Shown here one piece after another: positions 31,264 through 53,914 of a DNA stretch of 64,000 nt. The translations under genes and the position numbers were made by a program. Position 1 is the first letter of the stretch. Each line of letters starts with the position of its first letter. This DNA is from Liolophura sinensis. Taxonomy: Eukaryota; Mollusca; Polyplacophora; Chitonida; Chitonidae. A model generated the notes under the pieces. The model made no database searches, was not told the DNA's origin, and saw only the letters and a program-made list of their open reading frames with translations. Where the stretch lies: the NCBI RefSeq assembly GCF_032854445.1, contig NC_088297.1:6325991-6389990 (forward strand), given 5' to 3'.

Positions 31264-31569
31264 ATGGTGGGTATTTTTTTGGTATTTCTAGTCTTTGTTT
31301 TATAATGTCATAAGTCAGGATGTTACACAGGTTTAATAAATATTTTTGAACTAGAATTTGTTCTTTTCAGCTAACAAATGTACTAACCTCAATCTGGATT
31401 TTTAATATGTTCGTAAATATTATCCTAATTTAGGTTAAATGCATATGTTTCGATATAAACAACAAATTTACATTCAAATAAATTTATTACACAAGCATCA
31501 CATCCTTATTTAAAACATTATTATGCAACAACGATAAATACCAAAAGTTGGTTCCAAATACCCACCATA
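31264..31569. repeat. Possible MITE-like inverted-repeat element
   Basis: ATGGTGGGTATTT at 31264 and its exact complement AAATACCCACCAT at 31557-31569 bracket about 280 bp of AT-rich noncoding DNA. No target duplication is evident, so this may be a chance or remnant inverted repeat. Confidence 0.3.
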
Positions 31570-31945
31570 CAAAAATATTTTCAAATACCCTTTTCTCGTG
31601 AAAAAAATCCCCCTAAAAAACCCATTCAAGATTATATTTGCAAATAAGTTTTCACGTTCTTTCTTCTGATTTTGGCATCATTTTTATGTTTTCTTTCTCC
31701 TTCAAGAAAAGTCTTCAATTTTGTTCTTAGCCTAAACAAAATTGTGTACCAGTATTAGACCTTGACTAAGGAGAACTGCATTGGCTTCTGAGCTCGACTA
31801 AAAATGTAAGTATAAAATATGACTTAACACGAGTATTGGCTAATACACTTTCGAACAACTGGGCCTTGAAATTAGTATTTGTCATAATGTTAATATGTTT
31901 ATTTATGTCCAATCAGCATTTCCTTCGCCCCTTCCATCCTGACCA

Positions 31946-42837
<10,892 letters not shown>

Positions 42838-43769
42838 AGAGAAATATGTTGGCAAGTATTAGTTGGAACACGGTCAAGTGTTGCTGTGTACTCTCACATG
42901 ACGTACTGCCTCATTGCCGTGATCCCAATGACTCTGGTGTTATACGCGATATCTGTGCGATATCTGTGATGTAAAACCGAGGTGTAGAGCGGCGCATGCG
43001 CTGTACGGCATATGATTGTTTCTGGGGATTGTGGTTCATTTTTGTTAAAATGCGCATGCGTTATTTCTCCCAAAGCCAAACGAAACACCTATATTGTCTA
43101 TGTACGACACGGATTCTGCCTGTTCAACTGAAAACACATTTCATGTATAAATCGTGTTCTTTCACATCAAATGTCCTATAGACTGATGATTTTATGTTGT
43201 GTTATAAATAAGATACATTCGGCCACTGGATTATAACAAAATACAATTTATGAACACTTACAACTTTCGTCCCTCCTTCTTTTTATATCGAAACCCGTTT
43301 CGATAAGCACGTGTGTCATATTTGCTGACAGGAAAAGGTCATTTTTTCTTGGTGGTTAGTTCATTATTCAGATCGGCTACGGCGAGAATTACACCTCGGA
43401 ACTTGCGTCTGTAGTTCCTCCGTCACAGGTTGGAATTTGAAAAGAAAACGAAAAACAAAACTTAGTGGTTAGACGCATGTAAAAAAATCAGGAAACAGCT
43501 CTAGGCCAACAGACTTCCAGAAATGGGGGGCTTATGCCTGCTCTTTCTATACAGGTGTTTTGTCTACATTCTATGCCTGGGCTGTGCGAGACAACGCACA
43601 AAATCTTGATTTGTGTTGAACGGCACGCGCATCTAACCATAATCCGCTCCAATGTATCAGTACAGGCATTTCGTGACTTGAGGAAAGCTATTCACATTGA
43701 GCACCCTTACTAGTTTCTCTGGTAGCCGGGTGAGTACAGCTAGCAGAAGACTGTCTTCTTCCATGAGAC
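42838..43769. other. 3' flank of the esterase gene
   Basis: No further gene is supported. The 3' untranslated region probably starts here; no strong AATAAA was fixed. Confidence 0.45.
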
Positions 43770-44330
43770 AATACATGTACGTCAGACGTGGGAAAGTTCG
43801 TCAGTAGCTTGCCAAATGTCGGTGGTTTACTATGGTGAATACAGTTAGTAGAACAATGACTTCTTTTACCAGACAATATAGTGTGCATATCTGTACGTCA
43901 CACGTGGGAAAGTTCGTCAGTAGCTTGCCAAATGTCGCTGGTTTACTATGGTGAATACAGTTAGTAGAACAATGACTTCTTTTACCAGACAATATAGTGT
44001 GCATATCTGTACGTCACACGTGGGAAAGTGCGCCAGTAGCTTGCCAAATGTCGGTGGTTTACTATGGTGAGTACAGTTAGTAGAACAATGTCTTCCTTTA
44101 CCAGACAATATAGTGTGCACATCTGTACGTCACATGTGGGAAAGTGCGCCAGTAGCTTGCCAAATGTCGGTGGTTTACTATGGTGAATACAGTTAGTAGA
44201 ACAATGTCTTATTTCACGAGATAATACAGTGTGCATATCTGTACGTCACATGTGGGAAAGTGCCTCAGTAACTTGCGAAATGTCGCTGGCTCACTACGGT
44301 CATTCCGACTTCCTCCGCACCCAAAGCTGA
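43770..44330 (+). repeat. 116-bp tandem repeat, five copies
   Basis: GTACGTCA recurs at about 43777, 43891, 44007, 44123 and 44239. The unit includes ACGTGGGAAAGT.CG.CAGTAGCTTGCCAAATGTCGG, which resembles a SINE A middle, and ACAGTTAGTAGAACAATG. The four near-identical short minus-strand ORFs here are repeat artefacts. Confidence 0.92.
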
Positions 44331-44344
44331 CGGGCATAATATAT

Positions 44345-44846
44345 TTATTTATGTATTTGATTGGCCTTTTAGGGGCCTCCGTGGCTCAGTCGGTTAGCGC
44401 GCTAGCGCAGCGTAATGACCCAGGAGCCTCTCACCAATGCGGTCGCTGTGAGTTCAAGTCCAGCTTATGCTGGCTTCCTCTCCGGCCATAAGTGGGAAGG
44501 TCTTGCGGCAACCTGCGGATGGTCGTGAGTTCCCCCCGGGTTGTGCCCGGTTTCCACCTACCATAATGCTGGCCGCCGTCGTATAAGTGAAATATTCTTG
44601 AGTACGGCGTAAAACACCAATCAAATAAATAAATTGGCCTTTTACGCCGTACTCAAGAGTATTCACATATACAAAGGCCGCTATCATTATGGTGGAAGGA
44701 AACGGGGCAGAGCCGCAGGTTGCTGAAGACCTTCCCACGTTCGGCCGGAGAGGAAGCCAGCATGAGCTGGACTAGTTCACAGCAACTGCATTGGTGAGAG
44801 GCTCCTGTGTCATTGCGCTGTGATGGCGTCCAGACGGAGGCCCACA
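44345..44846 (-). repeat. SINE family A, older minus-strand copy, split by a nested SINE
   Basis: Its tail is at 44345-44371 and its body at 44645-44846, ending near CAGACGGAGGCCCAC. It is flanked by the 14-bp direct repeat CGGGCATAATATAT at 44331-44344 and 44847-44860, a target-site duplication. The insertion of another SINE at 44372 cut it in two. Confidence 0.85.
44372..44632 (+). repeat. SINE family A, full-length copy
   Basis: 261 bp: a tRNA-derived head with A box (TGGCTCAGTCGGTTAGCGCG) and B box (GTTCAAGTCC), a body with GATGGTCGTGAGTTCC and ATAATGCTGGCCGCCGTCGT, and a tail with TTGAGTACGGCGTAAAACAC and AAATAAATAAA. It is flanked by the 12-bp target duplication ATTGGCCTTTTA (44360-44371 and 44633-44644). 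The head is not a functional tRNA gene. Confidence 0.93.
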
Positions 44847-45099
44847 CGGGCATAATATATGTGCAAAATATGTGAATGTAGCTTGAAACAACGATCAAGT
44901 AATTATATAACTAAAAAAAAAACAAAGGGATAAGGTACTGTGGGTTGGGAAAAATGTTCTGCTATACAGCGGACTGCTCTTATTTGATGTTCAGCAAAGC
45001 ACTTGCTTACATAGGACTTTGTGAGGTCGGATTCAGATCCAGTACAGTTTCCGAATTTAACAATGTAGATTAGATTATTTAGAAGAGCAACAGTCCTCC

Positions 45100-45506
45100 T
45101 CAATGAACCTGTGAAATCGCTGCCAGGGCTTTTCTCTTTAACTTCATCGTTTCCTGACTGTTCCTGAACAGCGGTGATTTCGTTATGGAAGCGCCGTAAC
45201 CCTTGTTCCTAAGATGCCGTTGTAAACTCGCCTGGATCATGCGCAGAGACTCTGATTCGTACTCTCTACCGTCCTTCCTACGAACGGTTTGATAAAAATC
45301 TGTAAGAATACCGTCGAGTTCTTCCGGAAGAATGCTTTCTATGTTTCTAATATCCCGCCTGTTGAATAAAAGCCACCGCTGGAAAGTTTCAACATCACAC
45401 GAGGTCTTTTTGACGGTTGCCATCGCTTTTCCTTCTCCGGAATGAACACTAAAGAAACCGGTCCCAGAAATGCCACCATAACGGCTTAGTTCATGAGGTA
45501 GATCAT
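45100..45506 (-). CDS. Alternative terminal exon 5: recombinase-like core-binding domain
   Basis: The acceptor TTATTTTCCAG lies at the 45507 boundary and the frame begins in phase 1 (..AT GAT CTA), ending at the stop at 45100. It encodes about 135 residues. A helical domain with TFQRWLLFNRRDI, LDGILTDFYQTVRRKDGREY and SLRMIQASLQRHLRNKGYG is followed by SPLFRNSQETMKLKRKAL. The (R/K)KDG.EY..ESL pattern and helix layout match the N-terminal core-binding (SAM-like) domain of tyrosine recombinase-derived Crypton/DUF3504-type proteins. No catalytic domain follows. Likely a DNA-binding tail. Confidence 0.65.
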
Positions 45507-45511
45507 CTGGA

Positions 45512-45512
45512 A

Positions 45513-45549
<37 letters not shown>

Positions 45550-45550
45550 T
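45512..45550 (+). repeat. (AAT)n microsatellite at a splice acceptor
   Basis: About 13 AAT units. On the minus strand this is (TTA)n ending in TTTTCCAG, so it forms the pyrimidine-poor tract of the terminal exon at 45100-45506. Confidence 0.9.
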
Positions 45551-46347
45551 AATGTGAAACTGGCACGCAGTGCGGTGCACACTGACGTCATCTTTGTGGG
45601 CCTCTATGATACACGCCTGAACAATTTTAATGGATAACGCGAAAATATAAGGCACTTCAGATGATCCATACGTGTGACATCGTGTTCAACTCTGCTACAG
45701 TTATACGATAGACTTGTTTTTGAAAAAAAAAAACAAGACTGGGGACATGAACATGTGCCTCAGTATATATGAACCAGCGAGCTATGCGACCGAATCTGTA
45801 GTCCATTACGAATGGATTTTAATCTCATGGAAATGAAAAGACTGCATTCTTGGCACGAATGAGATGTGGCTGATGAGCTCTATCATTTAAAACTGTTCCT
45901 TGGTTTCTAATCTTTCATTAAAACGTTAAAACGATGTACGTTGCCATGGATGTTACGCCAGATGCAAGTTAAAAACCGTTCCGAGGAGTGCAGGAATGAT
46001 ACATCTATGTGACCAATGGAAAGGTGGGCGTGTAAAATGCTGCTACTGATGCATTTACATGGACAGTTTGAATCAAACCCTATCTGAGGATACAATGGAT
46101 TTCAAACCGATGACGTAGAGATCATCACATTTTACACCAGGCGAGATATGCATACGCCCTATAAAAGGCCCTCTGATATATTACTATTAAAATACAGACA
46201 TCTGATCATTTCAAAACTGCAATTATCCCTCTCGTCGTGAAACGGACCTTGGTCATCAAGGCTGTTATTGTAAGCTGGGCAGGAAAAACCGGGCAGGACA
46301 CTGAAAGCTGAACTGAAAACAAAGTGGCGGGCTAGTGCTGCTCAGCA
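45551..46347. other. Intergenic or intronic DNA, nothing recognised
   Basis: No exon, RNA gene or repeat is supported. Confidence 0.4.
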
Positions 46348-46612
46348 GGCATCTATTTATTTATTTATTTGGTTGGTGTTTTACGCCGTACTCAAAAATA
46401 TTTCACTTATACGACGGCGGTCAGCATTATGGTGGGAGAAAACCGGGCAGTGCCCAGGGGAAACCCACCACCGTCCGCAGGTTGCTCCAGACCTTCCCAC
46501 GTACGCCCGGCATAGGAAGCCAGCATGAGCTTGACTTGAACTCACAGCGACCGCATTGGTGAGAGGCTCCTGGGTCATTACGCTGCTAACAAACTGAGCC
46601 ACGGAGACCACT
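46348..46612 (-). repeat. SINE family A, near full length
   Basis: From a (TTTA)n tail through TTTACGCCGTACTC and CGGCGGTCAGCATTATGGTG to the reversed B box (GACTTGAACTC) and A box (ACTGAGCCACGGAGACCA). The open frame on the minus strand here comes from the repeat. Confidence 0.9.
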
Positions 46613-48636
46613 TGTGTATGAAGAAAGAAGACATTCGTGTAATTTCGCAGCAATCAGTTCTGTATGTCTGAGCATTGCCATCTAGGGCAAAGCGATCCAC
46701 ATTTTTGTGGCGTTTACTAGTTCCTCTACATTGTCTGATGCCTTAAGCCCACCGCACACGGACATCATTTGTTGGCAAAAACGACATTTCTTAATCGAGA
46801 AAATAGAAAAATCCTCGAAATTTACTCCTGTGCGGGTAACTAAAACAAGAATTCCTGAATCTGGAATTCTTGATCCAAAGTGTTCAGCTGGTTTAATTTT
46901 GGGCAACAAAAAAATCCAGAAAGAAATGAGTCGGGCACAAGATTTTGCTCGTCTGCAGGCAATCTGGATCTCGTGAGATCGTTGTCTTCTTCATGGACCA
47001 ATCCACGTCTACGGAAATGTCAAGTGAGTAAATACCAAATGGAAACATGGCCGTGAACATCATGTGATCGTCTTTCGCCGCAGGAATAACAAATGTTGCT
47101 CGTGTGCGGGTAACGGGTATTCCGGGCACTTGACACCAGGATCTGAGAAATCCGATTTCGCTAGTCTTTAGCGCCTACGACGTGGCTCTAAAATTTAACT
47201 GTTTCGGCACGTATGTGTGAAATGCTCCTCAAATTACCAAACCTTTAAGATTACCTTGTTAGCAATTCTACACTGTCTTACCTACATGTACCTATGTGGG
47301 ATTTCTATGAGACGTACACTGCAAGGACAGGTTTGCTTACTGATACTCTCCCCATCGAGACCACATATACCCGCAGTTTCTGGACACGCCTTGTATTTTG
47401 ACACTGTGCACTTGTACTTTAAAAGATAATAATCCTTGCCAGATATCGATCTAAAGCACGAAATACATAAACATCATTTAGGACCTAGCAAAACGAATAA
47501 CAAACAGTTTGAAAACATGATTTAGGCCACGTGGGCAATATTTCATCCATAAAACTTGTTACACAGAACCAATGTGCTGCAAGTCCGTGACACTTTTATG
47601 CGCCACGAGTCATGTAGACGCAGCAGCAATAAGTCATATGGGTAGAACATACAGCTCAAAGGTAACAGTACAACATTTAAGTTACTTTCCCATATGTGAC
47701 GTACAGATATGCGCACCATACTGCTAGCGTTTGACTGCGCAATCAGCTCGTCGATCGCTTGCTGTCACCAAGGCACCAAAAACCTCTTGAGAAGAGGTGA
47801 ATCTACAAACCCCGTGACTGGGTTTGAACCCGCACCCATGTACTTACGATTGAAAGGAAATGCGCCTCTAGCCACGGTCCTGTCCAGGCCAGAAATATTT
47901 ACACAGTGGAACACCTTTTCTGGGTATGAAAAGCTTGGATAGTGTCAACTCAAAATTAGAATGGACCTAAACCTCACTTCCCTTTTGGCTGTTGACCTTA
48001 TTCCATGCTTTGTTGAACTGCTCAGTTTTTGTAAAGGAAGCGTTATTTATACACATTACTCGACTTAACTGCTGACAATTGCTTAATGAATGTGTGATAC
48101 AATGAAATATTGAAGTGTTGCGCTTGGCAATGCATGGGGTCAAGCATCTGCACCGAACGTATCATGTCATTACGTGTGAAACTGCCTCCAGCCAATGTTT
48201 TTCAAGCGGCGGTATACAAAAACATGGAAAGATAAAAAATAAAAAAAGGCGACAGGGCGAGGGTTTGTTCTACGCATTCAAGCAACATGACGGGATACTG
48301 GGATGGCGGATACTAAAACACGGTTTACAAGTCTACAAAAAAGTCCCCCGCCCAGCAGTCCCTTTACCCAATCGCCCATTCCCTCAATCTTTTCGCATTC
48401 CTCACGTACACAGGCCAGATTACTGTTGTAGTTATCAGCCCTGTTGTGGGTACTAACTCACATATATGTTACTTTGTTCAGAGGTACTAGGAGAGAAATA
48501 AAACGGCGTCAAATCCAGCCTGAGACTCTTTTCTTAGGAAGTTGGTCATAGTGGAGACGAATGCTGATGCTCTCTGTGCTTCATGTTTTGGAAGCGGGTA
48601 AGGAGGTGCTTCATGCAGAAAGGTACACTACTTCGA
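46613..48636. other. Intergenic or intronic DNA with a tRNA-like repeat head
   Basis: No gene is supported. At about 47790-47885 a reversed tRNA-like stretch (GGGTTTGAACCCGCACCC, CGATTGAAAGG, CCTCTAGCCACGG) recurs in similar form at 59822-59900, indicating a third tRNA-derived repeat. The 113-codon frame at 48115-48456 (+) has no domain. Confidence 0.45.
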
Positions 48637-49034
48637 TTACAGTCGCTTTACGGTAACTGTCGCTATTTGCTGAAGTCCTTTTCTCCTCGTGTCCAACACT
48701 TGCTGGCTTTTCCGGAACAAAGGTGACGTAGTGATGTTCTCAGGATATAAGTTTTCCTTAAGATACCGCGCCAAATTTGACTGAACGTATCGCAAACTGT
48801 TGGCGTTGTATGGCGATCCGTCACGTTTCGTAACGGATCCAAAGAATTCCTGAAGATAGGCGTCTAGTTCCACTGGCGGAATCTCTTCCAAGCGTCGAGT
48901 TTCTCCTAATGGTCGAAGCCAGCCAACAAACCTTCTCGCCTCTGCCATAGTCTTTCTCATTGTCCCGTAATTTACTGTCCTTTCCGTTTGGAGAACACAA
49001 GTAAACTCTCCGTTGTCAGTCAAGGAGTCTCGAC
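48637..49034 (-). CDS. Alternative terminal exon 4: recombinase-like core-binding domain
   Basis: Acceptor TTTTACTTGTTACAG|GTCGAG, phase 1; stop at 48637; about 132 residues. Contains YGTMRKTMAEARRFVGWLRP, LDAYLQEFFGSVTKRDGSPY, SLRYVQSNLARYLKENLYPE and SPLFRKSQQVLDTRRKGL. It is closely related to the exon at 52517-52998, including the splice-site region. It ends just after the core-binding domain, with no recombinase catalytic part. Confidence 0.7.
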
Positions 49035-49229
49035 CTGTAACAAGTAAAACGGACCCATCGATCATTCCTTAATGAAAGGTAAATACTGAATTCACATCAA
49101 CAAATAATACCCTTACGAGTGACACTAGACCATCGTTTCCTAAGACTCTGTTGAAAACCAACAAAGTGAAACCAACAAAGTAACGTGTCATTATGTTTGC
49201 TTCCAACTGAGCCTTATATGCAGGCCACT

Positions 49230-49370
49230 ATGTCACTTGGCTCCTACTGCACTGTCACCTGGCTCCTACTGCACTCTGTCACTTGGCTCTTAATGATCTA
49301 TGCCACTTGGCTCCTAATGTACTGTTTCATTTGGCTCCTAATGCACTCTGTCACTTGTCTCCTAATTTAA
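49230..49370 (+). repeat. Degenerate 27-28-bp tandem repeat
   Basis: About five copies of a unit containing GTCACTTGGCTCCTA(A/C)TGCAC. A short ORF across it is an artefact. Confidence 0.8.
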
Positions 49371-49497
49371 TATGCCAAAAGTAAATACAATATAGACGAA
49401 GAATTTAATCTATACGTCAAAACAGACATTCGTATACCAGCCGTCAACCAAACTGGACATTCCGGGCCATCGATCGCATGGCCAATTCCCAGAACAA

Positions 49498-49640
49498 CGT
49501 TAAACACAAACCACCACAGAACTGAGAAAGTATATAAATTCCCAAATTAAGGTGGTTTCATGCAAGGAAAAGCGGTCAACAGTTTTCAGTGATGTTGGAA
49601 AGACGCTGGGAATGTTGTAGGCGTATGTGTGAAGTCAGTG
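49498..49640 (+). repeat. Dispersed repeat, copy 2 (partner at 32940-33060)
   Basis: Shares ACACAAACCACCA, GAGAAAGTATATAAA-like TATA motif, AATCATGCAA or TTTCATGCAA, and CAACAGTTTTCAGTGATGTTGGAAAGACGC-type sequence with the copy in esterase intron 1. Confidence 0.8.
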
Positions 49641-51129
49641 ACACGTTTCATTTCTTGTCTGGTCATTGGTTGGTAAAGGAGAACAAATGTATATACCAAT
49701 CATATACCGTATAGTTATGGTATTTCATTTGACTGAAGGAGTGATATTAGCTATAATGCCCAAGAGTGGGTTTAATATTACTCCGGATCAAATCAAAGGG
49801 CCTTATGGGAAGCTTAAGTGGCTACTTTATATAAGCACTTAAATGAACAGTCAAAATAAAACTAGTGCCGTTTAATAAGGGCACTGACCTCTTGTTACAA
49901 CAACAACATATGGAATACAGGGCGGTTCACCTCCTGTCCATTGTTCTACTACCACAGTGACTGAGACAGTCTCCATTCAGTTTCCTTAAAAACAATTTTG
50001 TGAACTGCTATAGGACGGCGAAATCTCCTTCCAGATGCATTACAATCCATCTCATAGGAGATTGCATCTAGCCTCCAAAGCTAGGGAACCCCTTTAGGCC
50101 GGTTATTAATAGTGTTGCCGCCATTGGAGTATCATGCCGAAGACACCTGAAATGACACCCCGTCCTGTCGCATTATACTGACACCGGGTTGGAGTATCAT
50201 GCCGAAGACATCAGAAATGACACCCCAATCCTGTCGCATTATACTGACACCGGGTCAGCCAATCATGTTTCCTTGCTCTAGAGCCGGGGACCGATCAGAC
50301 AGATTTCTTCGCTCGTACAGGTGTATTTTGTGAATTTCCGAAAATCCACCTGGTGTGTCCGCGCTGGAGACGGCGCAATTTGCAGGTGATCTTGTACGTC
50401 TCGAAATTCGCTTGTATCAAACATGTCAGATATTAGCGAAGAAATACACCGGCGATTTCCCTCTGTCCGTGTAGCCAGCAAATTTCGGCGATCGGGATGG
50501 TCGAGCTGACCAATCAAACAGCACGGAACTGGGTTGAACAGTGAAATTTTGCTTGTGTGACATGGTTTACTAGGTCACATGACATAACTTACAGACCATG
50601 ATCAACGGAAACTCCGCCCAGTGTATCTGAAACATTGCTACGAATATCGTCAGCGTATAAGTTCGTTAAGTCACCGGCTTAACCTCTCAGAGCTAAGAGC
50701 ATTTTGTGAGGTCGCAACATGTACCATTTTAAAAATCTTTGGTATGACCAACCTAAGTCAGTCGACTTTGAGACGTAGGCTCTCCCCATTAGGTCAACAA
50801 TGCGTTGTAATACACGTAATATCGGCAGTACTACAAACATCATGTAGGGCGAACACGTCAACACAAGTTACTTGAAGAGATAGAATAAAACCATCACAGG
50901 TAAACTGACAAGAGGACGTACTCTAGCGGTCATGTGTGACCATTTGCCACCTATCACACTGTCGTAGCTATCCTGGTTTTATGCTCTATGGTGCAGTTTT
51001 TTTTCATATGTAACATCATTATTCTGCTCTGAAGCGTGATTCCGTCTTACATGAAATCCATGCTTTCAGATCACATACTAAGCTGGAAAGTCAATAATTC
51101 TTAAATCACAACTGAGTAAAGACCCTGCG
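49641..51129. other. Intronic or intergenic DNA with a 67-bp duplication and a family B fragment
   Basis: A 67-bp direct duplication with GGAGTATCATGCCGAAGACA and GCATTATACTGACACCGGGT lies at about 50124-50255. A degraded family B copy spans about 50640-50790. No gene is supported. Confidence 0.6.
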
Positions 51130-51398
51130 TATTTATTTATTTATTTGACTGGTGATTTACGCCGTACTCAAGAATATTTCACTTATGCTACAGTGGTCAA
51201 TATGGTGGGAGGAAACAGGGCAGAGCCGTGGGCAAACCCACGACCAACCGCAGGTTGCTGAAGATTTTCTCACGTGCGGCCGGAGAGGAAGGAAGGGAGC
51301 ATGAGCAGAACTTGAACTCACAGCGACCGCAGTGTTGACAGGCTCCTGGGTCATTGTGCCCCGTTGGCACGCTAATCACCTCGGCCACAGAGACCCCT
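51130..51398 (-). repeat. SINE family A, near full length
   Basis: A (TTTA)n tail, GATTTACGCCGTACTCAAGA, GGTTGCTGAAGATTTTCTCA, reversed B box (CTTGAACTC) and a reversed head ending CGGCCACAGAGACCC. Confidence 0.9.
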
Positions 51399-51639
51399 AC
51401 TCCCCCACTGCACATTTACCATAAAATGATATCTGTGTGTATCTGAATAGTTGGCTCTACTTATCAAAACATCATCGGAAACAAAATGTTTTGATATATA
51501 TTCGAACTTGTACATTGTTTAGTTATCAGTAACACAAAGCATCAGTACAGATGATAATCCCAACGACTTATTTGTACATACAGCATGAAAAGCTTGTCAA
51601 GTCAATGAGCAAACAATCTAAAATGATGTAGTTGGCAAT

Positions 51640-51965
51640 CAGTCGTTGCGCTATCCCCTTCATGCTGAACACCAAGCGAGGAAGCTACAACTTCCTCTTT
51701 TATGGTCTTAGGTTTGAACCGACCCAAACCATCGGCGCGGGTCTCTGAGACGCCTTACCGAAAGCAAGTAAGCTGCCCCGCCCTAGCCATTATACTGATA
51801 CGGGTCAGCCAGTCATTGCACTATCTTTACTTTACTTTGAACGCCAAGCGAGGAAGCTACACCTTCCTCTTTTAATGTTTTACATGTGACTCGACCCAGG
51901 ATTGACCCTGGATCTACCGCTCTCAAAGCGGATGCTTTACCAACTGTGCTATCGGGGCCGGTCTA
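51640..51965 (-). repeat. Repeat family B, two copies in tandem with a tRNA-derived end
   Basis: Contains AACACCAAGCGAGGAAGCTA twice (about 51667 and 51840). The right end, read on the minus strand, is tRNA-like: CCGATAGCACAGTTGGTAAA, then CCGCTTTGAGAGCGG (anticodon-arm-like) and a B-box-like region. It is the best-preserved tRNA end of this family. Mispairing in the arms and its repeated occurrence argue against a functional tRNA gene. Confidence 0.8.
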
Positions 51966-52516
51966 TCTTCTTTGACCCTGTATGGAATAACGAATGCTTA
52001 AATATTATAAATAACAGCAATTTACATCATTTACGGAATGAACAAAAAAGTTTTACTATAAAGAACATACAGAAGCAGTTTCTGCATTTGGAACTTTCGT
52101 GAAGATAAATACACTTGACGCACATAAAGACCTTTTGAATCAAACTGAACCACTGGAAAGGAAATATATTTCTCCATGATCATGAAAGCATACATATGGT
52201 AACAAAATATATTTTAAAATGGTAAAAACAGTTTTACAGCGATTGTCTGCATTTTCGCTCTAAGATAAAATGACGTCCTTTATTTTCCTCCTCAATTTAA
52301 ATAACTTGCTCGCGGCCTTCGCTGGTGGGGAGAAAGGACAATATCGAGGTAATGCTGGGAAGCTCGTGTCTAAATTTCGGCGGGGAGATGTGGACAACGC
52401 AGAATCTATGTGATCAATACTGACCTCTGGTTTTAAAAGAAAAAAAATACGCATAAAAAGTTGTAAGGTGTATATAACGTGTGAGTATGTGTCTGATCTC
52501 TGAGCTGAAACGAAAG

Positions 52517-52998
52517 TTAGATGTCCCCATCAGCAGTTATAACGAAAGACATGTCCGATTCATGGGTTAGAACACTGCCACTACTGGACACTGGGAGAAC
52601 CAACACGGGCTTCGGTAGATTCGCTGCCAGTTCTTTTAGTTCTCTCTTTCTCCTCTCCAAGGCTTGCTGGCTTTTCCGGAACAGCGGTGACGTGGTGATA
52701 TTCTCCGGATAGAACCTTTCCTTAAGGTACCGACCTATACTCGCCTGAACGTATCGCAGACTGTTAGCGTTGTAGGGCGATCCGTCACGTTTTGTCACGG
52801 ATCCAAAGAAGTCTTGAAGATAGGCATCCAGTTCTGTCGGCGGGATCTCCTCTAGTCGCCGCGATTCTCCGAACGGCTGAAGCCAACGAAAGAACTTTCT
52901 CACATCTGCCACTGTCTTTCTCATCGTTCCAATATTCACCGTGGGTTCCGACTGAACAACGGAAAGAAATTCTCCTTCATGGGCAGAGGGAGGTTGAC
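52517..52998 (-). CDS. Alternative terminal exon 3: recombinase-like core-binding domain
   Basis: Acceptor TTTTACTCGTTACAG|GTCAAC, phase 1; stop at 52517; about 160 residues. It has the same domain as the exon at 48637-49034 (IGTMRKTVADVRKFFRWLQP, LDAYLQDFFGSVTKRDGSPY, SPLFRKSQQALERRKREL), then a unique tail ending SDMSFVITADGDI. The ORF extends further upstream into the intron, which should not be counted as protein. Confidence 0.7.
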
Positions 52999-53914
52999 CT
53001 GTAACGAGTAAAATGGGGCTTTTGATCACCTCTGCAGGGAGAGTAAAGTCTACAGAAGTCCTTGGACAGAACAACATGGGTCCTTGGTTCACTCAGTAGA
53101 ATAATAAAAAAAACGCCTGATAAAATATAAATAGTAAATGGAAAAGAATGTGTTGTGATCATACTGTAACTTGCTGGAGTAACAGAGCGTAGTGTGTCAG
53201 CCATACAGAAACAGCCGTCACTGCATCATTCCCTAAATACAAAACGCATTCTGTAACCACTGGAATGGGTTCTAAGAACACCTCAAATGGAGTACTGATA
53301 AGAGTAAGTCTACAAAAAGTCTACAAAAAGTCACTGAAAGAGTAAAAGCAGTATTTGGTTTATTTCCTAAATAAATGTAAAAATGCCCTACCAATACGCA
53401 AATGTTTAAATATCAGCATTTTCTCAGAGATAAACTGATATGCGTTAAAGGCTGTAAACGTTGATTGCGCACACCTCAACATGTTACGTATCGTTATGAC
53501 TGTTCACAAATTGCATAATGGGAATGTGATATATCAAGACTTTTAACATACATAATGTAAAATGCATCATGAAAGCATGGAACACATCACCTAGAAGGTT
53601 TATAACGATATTCAGCTGTTAAATTACAACATTTCCTTAGCATTTTGTGAAGTGTGAAATTTTTAATACATTAGAAGGGCTTATCTAATATTCTGAATGG
53701 TTTACCTTCTCCATCATTGGTAAAACGTTAGGTATAACATTGCTAGACATATATAAAAATGCAATTTTAAGAGTGTAAAATCCCCTCTAGAGTGAGACTG
53801 GAAAACAGCAAATGAGATCACGAAGAGCAACAGAGCTTCTTTGAACACTGTCCACTAAAACACATACTCCAAACAGACTCTAGTGAAGTAGAGTTGTACG
53901 GTTGGCAAAGCACA
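52999..53914. other. Intronic DNA between terminal exons, nothing recognised
   Basis: AT-rich, with no further exon or repeat supported. Confidence 0.4.

Noticed and set aside
44372-44470. tRNA gene
   Set aside because: The A and B boxes are good, but this is the head of a SINE with body, tail and target duplication, repeated several times in the window.
51900-51965. tRNA gene on the minus strand
   Set aside because: tRNA-like arms are present, but the sequence is the end of repeat family B found at several other places, and the arms are imperfect.
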